NCBI RefSeq assembly: GCF_900013425.1
Contig: NZ_FBXK01000001.1
Location: 222,001-286,000 of the forward strand
DNA: 64,000 bases
Direction of reading: 5' to 3'
Origin: Sphingobium sp. Z007
Lineage (GTDB): Bacteria; Pseudomonadota; Alphaproteobacteria; Sphingomonadales; Sphingomonadaceae
Position 1 is the first letter of the stretch. The number at the start of each line of letters is the position of its first letter. The notes beneath the pieces were generated by a model, which had not been told where the DNA came from, ran no database searches, and saw only the letters and a list, made by a program, of their open reading frames with translations. Of the stretch, positions 43,682 to 52,641 are shown one piece after another. Made by a program: the position numbers and the translations under genes.

Positions 43682-44213
43682 TCCGGCCGGGAATGAACGG
43701 CACGCGCCCAGATCGACCCGGGCCGAAGTCCGCAATCCTGTCCTGGCCCTTCCAGCTGCCCGTGTTCTCGCCGCTATTGATCCCGATATACGGACAGTCC
43801 TTGCATGGCTGCTTCGTGATCTTCGGCAGGACGCACGGTCGAAGTCCCGGCAAAGCTGGGATCGGCGCAAGGCATTCACTGCTGCCTACTGGGCAGCGGT
43901 TGCTACCTATGCGGGCCATATCCTGCGCGCCCTTGGTAGAGCAGGCAGTGATCGCGGCAGGATGCCGCTGGTGGTGCGGCAGCCGGGATTTCCCGATATT
44001 GCGGCACGCGATTGGGCCGACGCCTCGCACTGCTATTGCGGCCGGCGCGATCACAGCGGTCTGGGCGCCAGCGAATTCCCCGAGGGCGAGCTCGCCATCG
44101 GCGACAGGGTCGTAGCCCGAATCAGCTATAACGGCAGGATCTGGCTCGCGGGACCGTGGCACCCTGGCGACAAGCCTCTTTACGACAATTGGAGCGCGAC
44201 ATCCGCCCCATGA
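43668..44213 (+). CDS. Hypothetical protein, 181 residues
   Basis: N-terminal helical part (VLAAIDPDIRTVLAWLLRDL, RKAFTAAYWAAVATYAGHIL) and a C-terminal part with HCYCGRRDHSGLGASEFPEG and VVARISYNGRIWLAG. The C/H/C residues could bind metal. No family recognised. Translationally coupled to the preceding gene. Confidence 0.65.
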   Translation: MMTTDPAGNERHAPRSTRAEVRNPVLALPAARVLAAIDPDIRTVLAWLLRDLRQDARSKSRQSWDRRKAFTAAYWAAVATYAGHILRALGRAGSDRGRMPLVVRQPGFPDIAARDWADASHCYCGRRDHSGLGASEFPEGELAIGDRVVARISYNGRIWLAGPWHPGDKPLYDNWSATSAP

Positions 44214-44305
44214 TCCCGGCTATCCGGCCTTCCGGTCTCTAGCCATCCGGCACCGCGTTGGGCCCGCGCCCGTCAGAGGGTGGGACCTCGCAGGGACATG
44301 GTCGC

Positions 44306-44333
44306 AAAAGGAGAGGGGGAATGGATGAGGAAG
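44306..44333 (+). repeat. G/A-rich upstream tract 7
   Basis: Core AAAAGGAGAGGGGGAATGGA, ending 47 bases before the ATG at 44381. Confidence 0.5.
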
Positions 44334-44380
44334 CCGGGCGGCAGAATGCCGCCATTCCCTCACCAACAGGAGGTTTTCCG

Positions 44381-44842
44381 ATGGAGATCATCGCTTCGCG
44401 GACGCGTATAACCGGGTCGAATCCTCGCTATTCTTATCGCGCATTGGTCCCGTTGGATGAGATCGATCCCGCGCGCCGGCATCGTGTCGCCATCCTGCAT
44501 GTCCAGACCCCGACCACTCGTCTGCCCTGTACCCGGATCGCCGACACGATCGCGCCCGATCGCTGGTTCGAGCGGAACCTTGCCGTCCCCTGCGGTCTTG
44601 CCGCCCGGCTCAACCTCGTCGGCAGGCGCGTCGAAGCCATAATCCTGCGGTCGATCTTCCCCGAGATGGTGACCCATCTGGCACCGCTCATGCTTCTGCT
44701 CGATCATGATCCGGGAAGTGCCGTTCATCGGGCCACGACCATCGATCTCAACGCGGCCTTCGACGCAATCGCTCCCCGCATCGACGTGCTGATGCCTCCC
44801 GACCTCGGCCTCTACCAGGGTGACGATCGCCGCGCAGCCTGA
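44381..44842 (+). CDS. Hypothetical protein, 153 residues
   Basis: Start with AACAGGAGGTTTTCCG, one of the best ribosome sites in the window. The product (NPRYSYRALVPLDEIDPARR, VAILHVQTPTTRLPCTRIAD, LNLVGRRVEAIILRSIFPEM) looks like a small alpha/beta protein. No family recognised. Followed 16 bases later by the next gene. Confidence 0.68.
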   Translation: MEIIASRTRITGSNPRYSYRALVPLDEIDPARRHRVAILHVQTPTTRLPCTRIADTIAPDRWFERNLAVPCGLAARLNLVGRRVEAIILRSIFPEMVTHLAPLMLLLDHDPGSAVHRATTIDLNAAFDAIAPRIDVLMPPDLGLYQGDDRRAA

Positions 44843-44858
44843 CACAGGAACCCTATCC

Positions 44859-45938
44859 ATGAGCCATTACACACTATCCCATCTCGAAGCGGCTGCTTGT
44901 CTTTGGGAAGCGGTGCTAGAGTTGCGCGACCGGCCCGATGCCGAACCTTGCGCGATCGAACGTGCGCTGGCGATCCGCAAATCCTTCGACGTTCTTGGCA
45001 CGTCTGGCCTGCGCCTGATTGTCGTAGGCTGGACAGATGTGGTCGATGCCGCCTGGTACCAGGCTCAGGAGAGCTCTCCCTTCTCCTTCGACTGGGATTT
45101 CGTGCCGCAGTGGATCGTCGACACGATCGACTGGTCGGATCCGCGCCATCCTGCCATCCGAACCGCCAGCGCCCACCGGGACATACCCGGGGCTGAAAGC
45201 GCCGCTGCCCGGAAGGGGGCATCCGTAAAGGCCCCTGTACGCGTCGGCCGGCCCGAACATCTCGCGCTGTTGGAACGTGCGCGGGCTGCCCTGGAGACGC
45301 CGACCAGTCTGACCGCCGACGGCTCCAATGCGCTGATCTGGGACATTGCCCACGCCGAGAGACGGCTGTCATCCTCGCCCTTGCCCTGGCCGATCGATGT
45401 CCATGTCGCAGTCATCGAACACCGGCACGGCACGAACCTGCATGTCGCTCTCGATGCGAATGCGCTTGACGCACAAGTCGCTGCCTATTGCCGTGAATGG
45501 TGGAGGGAGATCGGCGACGACAGCGATCCGCATAGTCTTTCAGACAGGGATATCATCGAGACCTATTTCGACGATCATGGGCATGAGAGCTGTTCAACCG
45601 ATCGCGTGACGTTGGAACCGCCGATAATTCCCCTTCGCATCCCGCAGTTCCCCGAAACCGGAACCTATTGCGTCCTTTCAACCGCCCATTTGACCTTTCA
45701 GACCGCCGACCGCCTCGACAAATGGGCGTCCTGGCCGCCAAGCGAGCGTCCGATCGATATCGCAGCCTCGGTCTATGGTTGGTTCGTGCCGACACGCGAA
45801 CTGGCTAAGGAACGCCGCGCGCAATTGCCGGAGGACCTGCTGCGCCTGATCGCGTTCGGCCGCGATCGGGGTTTCCGTTTCGTCCTGCTCGATTGCGACG
45901 CGGTCAGCCTGGATGACCTACCGGTCCACGACTGGTAG
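44859..45938 (+). CDS. Hypothetical protein, 359 residues, possibly DUF5983-like C terminus
   Basis: Start: ATG at 44859, AGGA upstream. The N-terminal part (AACLWEAVLELRDRPDAEPC, WYQAQESSPFSFDWDFVPQW) and middle (PWPIDVHVAVIEHRHGTNLH) are unassigned. The C-terminal 100 residues (GTYCVLSTAHLTFQTADRLD, IDIAASVYGWFVPT) resemble the plasmid-borne DUF5983 family, recalled from memory and not confirmed. Function unknown. Confidence 0.68.
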   Translation: MSHYTLSHLEAAACLWEAVLELRDRPDAEPCAIERALAIRKSFDVLGTSGLRLIVVGWTDVVDAAWYQAQESSPFSFDWDFVPQWIVDTIDWSDPRHPAIRTASAHRDIPGAESAAARKGASVKAPVRVGRPEHLALLERARAALETPTSLTADGSNALIWDIAHAERRLSSSPLPWPIDVHVAVIEHRHGTNLHVALDANALDAQVAAYCREWWREIGDDSDPHSLSDRDIIETYFDDHGHESCSTDRVTLEPPIIPLRIPQFPETGTYCVLSTAHLTFQTADRLDKWASWPPSERPIDIAASVYGWFVPTRELAKERRAQLPEDLLRLIAFGRDRGFRFVLLDCDAVSLDDLPVHDW

Positions 45939-45958
45939 AACTGGCCGGGTATCATCCC

Positions 45959-47347
45959 TCAGGCTGGAATCTGGCTCCAAAAGCCCATTTTGCGCCCATG
46001 GCTCTTGCGCAGAAAATCAACCCAGTCAGCATGGCACATGATATCTGACCCGCCATCAACGCCGTCCGCGAGCTTGCCAGCAGCCACGAAATCCCGCACG
46101 GCATAGGCGTAATATTTCGAGGCGCCGCGATCGAGCACGCCAATGACCAGGCGGCGGTAGAGAAGGGTGGCGGCGACCGGATCGCTCGACGACAGGGCCT
46201 CGGCGCAGGGCCGCAGGACGTCATAGGCACGCCCATCCAGCCGATCGATCCGATCCCGGACCAGTTGGCCGGCGCGTTCCAGATCCGGCCATTCGACCAG
46301 AAATGCGAGCGCGCTAACGCTGGGATCGAACGCCATTGCCTGATCGAGCGCCTGCTGCTCCGCGTCAAGATCCTCGAAATCGGGCAGGTACTTCAGCCAG
46401 TCGCGCAGCGCTGTCACATCCAGCCAGCGATCGAAAATCGCCTTGCGCTGCGCCTGCGCGTCTTCCCTGCGGCCCAAGGCGATGAAAGCGCGTAGCCTGA
46501 GGTCGGAAAGCTCACGCTCGTTATGCCCGCGTTCGGTCGGCGCATCGATCCAGCCGAGCGCTTCCTCGGCGCGTCCATGCGCGATCAGTCGCTCAGCGAC
46601 CTTCGCATTGAGCAGCGCGTTACGCCGCTCGGGATCGACCGTGGCGATATAGGCATCGACATCGTCATCGAGGTCGGCGAGTTTGGGCAGGAGCCAACCG
46701 GCCTTATAGTCGAAGCTGCGCCGTTCCGTTCCCGTCAGCGTCTCCTGACGGTCCAATAGCAGGTGTCGCAATGCCGCCCGGCCCTCCTTGCCCAGCGCAG
46801 GGGAGGCGGCCTCAGGCAACTCATCGAACACGCCATAGCCGTCGCTCTCGATCAGCGTGAGAATATCATCAGCGAGGATTGCTGGTTCCGGCGCTCCGGC
46901 GCGGCACCAGAGTTTTCCCAGATCTTCGCCGCCCTGCCGAAACACGACGCCCAAAGTACCGCTGCTGTCATCAGCGCGTTCGAACACTGGCTCAGCAAGG
47001 CTGAGGAACAGGCGCATGAGGTCGATCGCCCGAGCCGCCGATGCTTCGGCCAGCGGCCCTGTTATGCTGGCGCGCAGCTGGTCGAGCTCCTGGGCGAGCG
47101 GCCGCACGTTGTCCCATTCGATGAAACTGCGCGACCGGCGGATGGTCTTCAAGCGTTTCTCGATCTCATGCGCCAGCGCGCCGCTGTCGTCCTTTGCCGC
47201 CAGTTCCATGCGCGCGGCACGCGCAAAGATCGGATCCGCCTCGGCCTGGTTCAGCACCAACCGCGCCAGCCGGGCCGCACCCAGGCTCTCCAGATTTTCG
47301 AGCGTCAGCCTGGTCGAACTGCGCGAGGCCTTCCCGCTTGCTGCCAT
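45959..47347 (-). CDS. DUF6880-type helical-repeat protein
   Basis: A 462-residue, entirely helical protein. It starts near TLENLESLGAARLARLVLNQ and contains TPR-like repeats (AEEALGWIDAPTERGHNERE, LRLRAFIALGRREDAQAQRK). The overall pattern fits DUF6880, a family of unknown function common in alphaproteobacteria. The ATG at 47347 touches the stop of a 58-codon gene by one base, so the two are coupled. It is on the strand opposite to its neighbours. Confidence 0.75.
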   Translation of the reverse strand: MAASGKASRSSTRLTLENLESLGAARLARLVLNQAEADPIFARAARMELAAKDDSGALAHEIEKRLKTIRRSRSFIEWDNVRPLAQELDQLRASITGPLAEASAARAIDLMRLFLSLAEPVFERADDSSGTLGVVFRQGGEDLGKLWCRAGAPEPAILADDILTLIESDGYGVFDELPEAASPALGKEGRAALRHLLLDRQETLTGTERRSFDYKAGWLLPKLADLDDDVDAYIATVDPERRNALLNAKVAERLIAHGRAEEALGWIDAPTERGHNERELSDLRLRAFIALGRREDAQAQRKAIFDRWLDVTALRDWLKYLPDFEDLDAEQQALDQAMAFDPSVSALAFLVEWPDLERAGQLVRDRIDRLDGRAYDVLRPCAEALSSSDPVAATLLYRRLVIGVLDRGASKYYAYAVRDFVAAGKLADGVDGGSDIMCHADWVDFLRKSHGRKMGFWSQIPA

Positions 47348-47523
47348 CAACCTGCGTCTTTCCCCGCCGCGCGCTCGTCGGCGATCAGAGGCATCAGCAT
47401 GGCGTGCAGCGAGTCTTCCGCACGCGTTCGGCGTGAAGCGTCTGTGGAAGCGAGATCGCGGCGTATCCAGTCAGGCAAGCGGCGAAGCAGTTGGTTCAGT
47501 TTCGAATCCGGAGAATCAGGCAT
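47347..47523 (-). CDS. Small protein, 58 residues, coupled to the DUF6880 gene
   Basis: MPDSPDSKLNQLLRRLPDWI, followed by RRDLASTDASRRTRAEDSLH and a helix ending in AAGKDAG. A short helical protein, perhaps a partner of the DUF6880 protein. The frame is open further upstream to 47856 but that part is unlike protein and antisense to the ATPase gene. Confidence 0.6.
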   Translation of the reverse strand: MPDSPDSKLNQLLRRLPDWIRRDLASTDASRRTRAEDSLHAMLMPLIADERAAGKDAG

Positions 47524-47592
47524 GCCCGTCTCTTTGCCGCAATGACATGCGTCTGAAAACCGGAACGTAAATCTGTCCGGCATGCAATCCGA

Positions 47593-47622
47593 CCGGAGGG
47601 AAGGGGGTGAATGGAAGCGAGG
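47593..47622 (+). repeat. G/A-rich upstream tract 8
   Basis: Core GGAGGGAAGGGGGTGAATGG. It lies in the divergent region 47524-47719, about 97 bases before the ATPase ATG at 47720, further than in the other cases. Confidence 0.45.
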
Positions 47623-47719
47623 GTCCATTCGGACAGCCCCGGAAGGAGATCGCCATGATGGTTCCCGCCACACTCCATATGAATAGCTGTCTTGGGCGGC
47701 CGGTAAAGGAATATGCCCG

Positions 47720-48922
47720 ATGAACGTCGCCACCAGCAATTTCACGCGCGACGCCCGCGTCCCGCTTGGCCGTTGCTCGACCGGCCAGCTTGAACTCGAT
47801 CTCGGCAAGCTCATGTCCGGGCGCTGCCTCATCCAGGGATCATCCGGCGCCGGCAAGAGCCAGACGCTGCGCCGGATCGTCGAGGAAGCCTTCGATTATC
47901 TCACCACGATCATCATCGACCCGGAAGGTGAGTTTGCCAACCTTGCGGCTCATATCGGCGCGACCACCGTTATAGCCCGCGACTATGCCAATGATGGCCT
48001 GACCGCGGTGGGACTGCGGACCCGCCAGCATCGTATCGCGCTGCATCTCGACCTCACCGACCTGGAGCCCGACCAGCGTATCGAGAAGTCCGCCGCCTTT
48101 TTCGCCGGGCTGCTTTCGGCGCCGCGCGAGCATTGGGGCAACACGGTGCTGGTCTGCATCGACGAGGCGCATCTGCTCGCGCCGCACATGGCCGCCTCTG
48201 CGCGCGATGCCGAGACCCGCCGCCTCGGCGTTGCCACGCTCACCGACATGTGCGCGCGGGGCCGCAAACGCGGGATAGGCACGATCGTGGCCACCCAGCG
48301 ATTGGCCAAGCTCGCCAGTTCCGTCGTCTCCGAATTGCACAATCACCTGATCGGCCTCAACGTCTTCGACCGTGATGTCGCGCGCGCCGCCGATCTGCTC
48401 GGCTTCGGGAGCGACCAGGCTGCGCTTCTGCGCCAGCTTCCACCTGGCGAGTTTTTCGCCTTCGGCCCCGCGCTGGCCCCCACGCCCGTGCTGGCGAAGA
48501 TCGACTCGACGATCACGCCGCATACTGGCCGCACGCCTGATCTGGTTGCCGCTGCCGACCTCGGTCCAGACGAGAGCCGCACTCTGCTCGACCTTGAAAA
48601 TCTGCGGGAGGTTGCGCCGGCAAGGACCACCCATGCCGCCATGCGGGGGCAGCGCGCGCTCGACGCCTTTCTGCTCGACCCTGCCGCTCCCGCCGCCGCA
48701 CGCATTGTCGGCGCCTTGGGCAACATTGCACCTAACGCCACCACGTCCGACGATCTTGCCCGCCATCTTGCGCTTCCGGCCAATGATGTCGACGCCGGGC
48801 TGGATCTGCTCGCTGCCATCGGGGCGTCCGACACGATGCCGCGCGGGGATACGCGTATTGCGCGTCTGTCGGCCCGGTTGCGCCTGCGCGTCGTCGATAC
48901 GCCCGTCGTCGGCCTGGTCTGA
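47720..48922 (+). CDS. HerA/FtsK-like P-loop ATPase
   Basis: A 400-residue ATPase of the HerA (DUF87) type. Walker A QGSSGAGKSQTLRRIV at 39-54, IIIDPEGEFANLA after it (as in HerA), Walker B NTVLVCIDEAHLLAP near 146-160, and the sensor RGRKRGIGTIVATQRLA near 186-202. HerA-like motors move DNA; on elements they occur in transfer, in DNA packaging and in defence with nucleases. No nuclease partner is adjacent; the next gene, 12 bases on, is a multi-HTH protein. Confidence 0.85.
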   Translation: MNVATSNFTRDARVPLGRCSTGQLELDLGKLMSGRCLIQGSSGAGKSQTLRRIVEEAFDYLTTIIIDPEGEFANLAAHIGATTVIARDYANDGLTAVGLRTRQHRIALHLDLTDLEPDQRIEKSAAFFAGLLSAPREHWGNTVLVCIDEAHLLAPHMAASARDAETRRLGVATLTDMCARGRKRGIGTIVATQRLAKLASSVVSELHNHLIGLNVFDRDVARAADLLGFGSDQAALLRQLPPGEFFAFGPALAPTPVLAKIDSTITPHTGRTPDLVAAADLGPDESRTLLDLENLREVAPARTTHAAMRGQRALDAFLLDPAAPAAARIVGALGNIAPNATTSDDLARHLALPANDVDAGLDLLAAIGASDTMPRGDTRIARLSARLRLRVVDTPVVGLV

Positions 48923-48934
48923 AGGGAGCGCACC

Positions 48935-50233
48935 ATGACCCATAACAGCTTGGATCTCGACGCCGATATCGTCGAACTGAAGCCCTTTGTCCCCGAAGCG
49001 GAAGCTGTCCCGACCGCGCCGCTCGCCGAGCTGGCCTTCCGTGCGGACGCATGGCTCCCCGACGAGACAAATCGCCTGCGCGCAGCATTCGCCGAAGATC
49101 ACACGATCGACGAGATCGCGGCTATGCTTGGCAGGCCCCGGGCAGGTGTCGCCACCCGTATCCATGATCTTGGCCTGCGCCGTCATTCGCGGCGGTCTTG
49201 GACGGATTGGGACGACGAAGAGATGGCACGCTGCTATGCGCACGAACCGACGGCAACGGTGGCCGCCCGGCTCGGCCGCGGTGTAAGTGCCCTCTATGCC
49301 CGCGCACGGCTGCTGGACCTGTCCGAGCCCGGATACCCACCCTATAGTGGATGGGAAGAAGCACAACTTCGCGTCGGCTACGAGAAGGGCGTTCCTGTCG
49401 CCCAGATTGCCAGCCTGATCGGCCGCCCGTTCGCCGGCGTCATTTCGCGCGCTTCGGCATTGGGACTACGTCATGCCTGCCAGCCGGGCGACTGGAGCGA
49501 AGCGGAAATGACTCGCGCACTCGAACTTGCGGCCACCGGTGCACGATATGTCGCCATCGCGCAGCTTCTGACGACCGAAGGTTTCCCGGCCCGTAACAGC
49601 CGCAGCCTCGGGCAGCGACTTCGTAAACTCGGTTACGGCAGGGGCTGGGGCCGTCCCTGGATCACCGAGGAAGACGAGTTCCTCCGCCACGCCTATGCGA
49701 CCGGCAAGAGCCTGACGCCGCTGCGGGAACGGCTCGGACGCAGCCCGCATTCCATTCGCTGGCGTGCGGAAGCGCTGGGTTTGCGTGGCACCCATGTCCA
49801 TCGGGATGGTTTCCGGCAGGGCCCTGTCTGGACGGCCGAGGAAGAAGCCCGGCTGCGAGCGGACTATGGCAAGGTTCCGACACGCGAAATTGCCGAAAAT
49901 CTGGGTCGCGGTGTGCGCGCCGTCCTCTACCATGCCAATCGGATGGGCCTCACGCACGGCTTCATGCGCGCGTTCATCCCTGCGGAGGACAGGGCGATCC
50001 GTAATGCCTGGACCCATGGCGTGTCGATGGTCGATGTCGCCCAGGCGCTTGGCCGCGATCCTGCCGTCATCGGCAAGCACGCCGCGCGTATCGGCTGCCG
50101 GTTCAACGATCCGGCGAGGCCCGCACGAGGCCCCAGGACCCGGCGGGCAAAGCGAGCGCCTGTGACGCTTCAGAGCCTGCTTGCGCTCGAGCCCGCTGCA
50201 GCGGTCGATGCCGATCTTCCGTTCGCCGCCTGA
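48935..50233 (+). CDS. Tandem helix-turn-helix repeat protein (about seven units)
   Basis: A 432-residue protein made of about seven similar 50-60 residue units, each a W/D-E-E start, a helix-turn-helix and a closing LGL-type motif. Examples: ETNRLRAAFAEDHTIDEIAA...HDLGL, DEEMARCYAHEPTATVAARL...LLDL, EAQLRVGYEKGVPVAQIASL...ALGL, EEARLRADYGKVPTREIAEN...RMGL. The unit resembles Myb/SANT or GcrA-like HTH domains. It ends in a basic segment (RGPRTRRAKRAP). Such an array could read a long DNA site. It starts 12 bases after the HerA-like ATPase gene, so the two probably work together. Confidence 0.75.
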   Translation: MTHNSLDLDADIVELKPFVPEAEAVPTAPLAELAFRADAWLPDETNRLRAAFAEDHTIDEIAAMLGRPRAGVATRIHDLGLRRHSRRSWTDWDDEEMARCYAHEPTATVAARLGRGVSALYARARLLDLSEPGYPPYSGWEEAQLRVGYEKGVPVAQIASLIGRPFAGVISRASALGLRHACQPGDWSEAEMTRALELAATGARYVAIAQLLTTEGFPARNSRSLGQRLRKLGYGRGWGRPWITEEDEFLRHAYATGKSLTPLRERLGRSPHSIRWRAEALGLRGTHVHRDGFRQGPVWTAEEEARLRADYGKVPTREIAENLGRGVRAVLYHANRMGLTHGFMRAFIPAEDRAIRNAWTHGVSMVDVAQALGRDPAVIGKHAARIGCRFNDPARPARGPRTRRAKRAPVTLQSLLALEPAAAVDADLPFAA

Positions 50234-50256
50234 CCCTGTCTCGCATGGAGGCCATG

Positions 50257-50463
50257 ATGCCGCTGTCCGATCTGCCCGCCCGGTTGTCGCCTTGTCGCGG
50301 CCGCTTATGTTCCTTCGATCACGCCCTCAAAACGGCGCAGCAACTGCGACGTGCGACCGGCGTGCCGCATTATGTCGTGCATGGCGCCCGGCCCCTGCAG
50401 GCATTTAAGGTTACAATGCGGCCGCCGGTCTGGCCGGACCGCTGGCTGGCCATGGTCGCATGA
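50257..50463 (+). CDS. Small hypothetical protein, 68 residues
   Basis: ATG at 50257 with GGAGG five bases upstream; the stop overlaps the next start (ATGA). Product: RGRLCSFDHALKTAQQLRRA, then VPHYVVHGARPLQAFKVTMR. The spacing, site and coupling support a real gene. No family recognised. Confidence 0.6.
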   Translation: MPLSDLPARLSPCRGRLCSFDHALKTAQQLRRATGVPHYVVHGARPLQAFKVTMRPPVWPDRWLAMVA

Positions 50464-51410
50464 GTTCGGGCAAGCGCGCGCCCGTCGTCGCGGCATGGGG
50501 CGCGGGCACCAATTCCACCGCGATGATCATCGAACTTGTCCGTCGGGGCGAAATCCCAGACATGACGTTGCTAGCCGCGATGCCCGAGCAGCCCCATACG
50601 CGACGGTTCATTCCCGTCTTCCGTCAGTGGATGGACGATCATGGTGTTCCCAACGAGATCGTCGAATATCAGGCCCGGTTCTTCAAACATTGGCCGCCCT
50701 ATACGTCGCTGCTCGATGCTTGCCTGACAAATGGCACATTGCCGTCGATCAGCTTCGGCCAGCATAGCTGCAGTGCCCGTCATAAAATCTCGCCCCAGGA
50801 TAAATGGGTTAAGGCCTGGCCTCCGGCACAGCATGCCTGGGCCAATGGGCAGAAGGTTATTCGCTTGATCGGCTACGACTGCTCAACGCGTGACAATCAG
50901 CGCTACGCCCATCGAGCAGGTCATATCTCGGACCTCTATGAGTACAGATATCCGCTTCGGGAGTGGGGCTTCACACGCGAGGATTGCGAGCGCATTATCG
51001 CGCATGCTGGCCTGCCAAGTTTCTATAAAAGCTCATGTTTTTTCTGCGCGGCCATGCAGATTTCAGAGGTCCGCGCGCTGCCGCGCGAGGAGTTGCGCCT
51101 CATCGTTCTGCTTGAAGCGCGCGCCGCACCGCGGCTTCGAACCGTTGAAGGACTATGGCGCAAATCGACGAAAAAGCGTCCCGGATCGATGACCGCGTTC
51201 ATCCGCAACGAGGGATTGCTCGATGCTAGCGAGATCGATGCGATCATTGCCAACGCGCCCCTCGATCTTCTCGAGTTCCAGCGGGCCGCAGCAGCCGTCC
51301 CGATCGAGCAGCGATCACATATCCAGACATGGATCGAACGCTTCAACGCGGGGCTGGCATACGCTTCAAATATTACCAACGACCTGGACGAGGTCAGAGA
51401 GGCTGACTGA
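50460..51410 (+). CDS. PAPS-reductase-like PP-loop protein
   Basis: A 316-residue adenine-nucleotide alpha-hydrolase-fold protein. The PP-loop is an unusual WGAGTNSTAMIIEL at residues 14-27 instead of SGGKDS. Cysteine groups follow: HSCSARHKISPQDKWVKAWP near 101-120 and KSSCFFCAAMQ near 193. This spacing resembles plasmid and phage PAPS-reductase-like proteins, related in fold to DndC, and could hold an Fe-S cluster. Sulfate reduction is unlikely in this setting; nucleic-acid or nucleotide modification is a guess. Coupled to the 68-residue gene upstream. Confidence 0.78.
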   Translation: MSSGKRAPVVAAWGAGTNSTAMIIELVRRGEIPDMTLLAAMPEQPHTRRFIPVFRQWMDDHGVPNEIVEYQARFFKHWPPYTSLLDACLTNGTLPSISFGQHSCSARHKISPQDKWVKAWPPAQHAWANGQKVIRLIGYDCSTRDNQRYAHRAGHISDLYEYRYPLREWGFTREDCERIIAHAGLPSFYKSSCFFCAAMQISEVRALPREELRLIVLLEARAAPRLRTVEGLWRKSTKKRPGSMTAFIRNEGLLDASEIDAIIANAPLDLLEFQRAAAAVPIEQRSHIQTWIERFNAGLAYASNITNDLDEVREAD

Positions 51411-51605
51411 TGTGTCGGTCCTGATCTTTGTTAGGCGGTAGCGGCGCATTTTCATGAAATTGACCATGCCCGATCATTGGTATGATCGGCTTCACGGCTG
51501 TCATTTGCGTTGAATTTATTCTATCCCTGAACCATGCAGCATTCGGACGCGCCGACTGCAATATCTCGATAGAGGGAACAGGCTGGAACATGGGAATGAC
51601 CCTCG

Positions 51606-51806
51606 ATGTCTGACACGCGGCAAGCCAGCCTTTTTTCCGAGGATGATCTGCCGTCTACCCTTCGTGAGACGCCCCCCGGCCACGCCGGCGCATTCCACGT
51701 CGAACCGGAAAGCCGGCCCGCCTCAATTCAGCTTGTGCTTCGACGTCATGGGAAACTTCGTATCTGGGTGAAGAGCGTGCAGCAAAAGCTTTCTCGCTGG
51801 TTATGA
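51606..51806 (+). CDS. Possible small protein, 66 residues
   Basis: MSDTRQASLFSEDDLPSTLR, then a basic end RHGKLRIWVKSVQQKLSRWL. The ribosome site is weak. The product ends three bases before the next gene, which supports it. No family recognised. The bases 51411-51605 before it show nothing. Confidence 0.45.
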   Translation: MSDTRQASLFSEDDLPSTLRETPPGHAGAFHVEPESRPASIQLVLRRHGKLRIWVKSVQQKLSRWL

Positions 51807-51809
51807 GTC

Positions 51810-52316
51810 GTGCGTCTTTCTGACGATATCACGAATAACCGACATTTTTATACACGGGCTATCGCGACTCTGCCCGATGTGCTGCTGATCGATATTCCCG
51901 CGGCCTTTGCGTCGGCCAGCCTGCCACTCGGGCGCTATTATCCCGTAATCCTGGAGACTATTGAGGAGCGGCAGGAGTTCGAGGCCTTCCTCCAGGCAGA
52001 TCGACCCGCGCCGATCGTGCCCGATCTGCTCGATCGCAGAGCGTCCGCGCTCACCACCATCGATATCGTCTTCGCGCTCTTCGATACCACCATCGCGGGC
52101 TGGCCCTGGCTTCTGCTCTGCCATTGGCCCGCCGATCATGTCGCACTAGCAGCAGATCAGGGCGATATGTTCGGGCGCGGCGCCTACACCATCGAGATAT
52201 TCCCAGATTCCGCCGCGCGGGCCGCCGCCATCAGCCAGTTGCTCGCGATACTGGGGACGCACCAGTGTGTGCAGGTGGTTCCGGTCACGCCCACAACGCC
52301 GGCCGGAACCGCCTGA
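51810..52316 (+). CDS. Hypothetical protein, 168 residues
   Basis: GTG start at 51810. Segments LPDVLLIDIPAAFASASLPL, RYYPVILETIEERQEFEAFL and IVFALFDTTIAGWPWLLLCH suggest a compact alpha/beta protein. The aromatic GWPWLLLCHWPADH motif stands out. No family recognised. Confidence 0.6.
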   Translation: MRLSDDITNNRHFYTRAIATLPDVLLIDIPAAFASASLPLGRYYPVILETIEERQEFEAFLQADRPAPIVPDLLDRRASALTTIDIVFALFDTTIAGWPWLLLCHWPADHVALAADQGDMFGRGAYTIEIFPDSAARAAAISQLLAILGTHQCVQVVPVTPTTPAGTA

Positions 52317-52641
52317 TCCTGCGACGCGCCCCGCTACAGGCACTCCAGCGACCGTAGCGCCAGCGCGGCTACCGCCGCGCCTCCAGCCTCGCTCCCCAAC
52401 CCATCTTCGGCCCGGTACCTTCCACCCCGGCTCCGCGCCATACCGCAGTGGTCACGCAGAGTTGTGGGCGGGACGCGGCGTCGAGCGTGGGGCAGGCGGG
52501 GCGGCGTCGCGCCAGCGGGAACGGGAGTGCCTGGCCGCGAACGGGCGGTGCGCGGGGCGAGGGCGGGACATAGAGGAGAGAAGGACCGGGGAGGGTGTCG
52601 CCGGAAAATGGATTTCGAGCGACATTCGAAAGGTCAAGACG
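52317..52641. other. 325-base region without a gene
   Basis: Very GC-rich. No convincing frame; it carries a G/A-rich tract (52553-52597) close to the DUF736 start and presumably its promoter. Confidence 0.4.
52553..52597 (+). repeat. G/A-rich upstream tract 9
   Basis: Contains GGGGCGAGGGCGGGACATAG and GAGGAGAGAAGGACCGGGGA; it ends 44 bases before the ATG at 52642. Less pure than the others. Confidence 0.4.

Noticed and set aside
47840..49366. 508-codon minus-strand frame over the HerA-like ATPase gene
   Set aside because: Antisense shadow in a GC-rich region; no motif, while the plus strand carries clear Walker motifs.
50460..51410. A Dnd/Ssp phosphorothioation locus
   Set aside because: The PP-loop protein resembles DndC only in fold; no DndA, B, D, E or Ssp partners are present.
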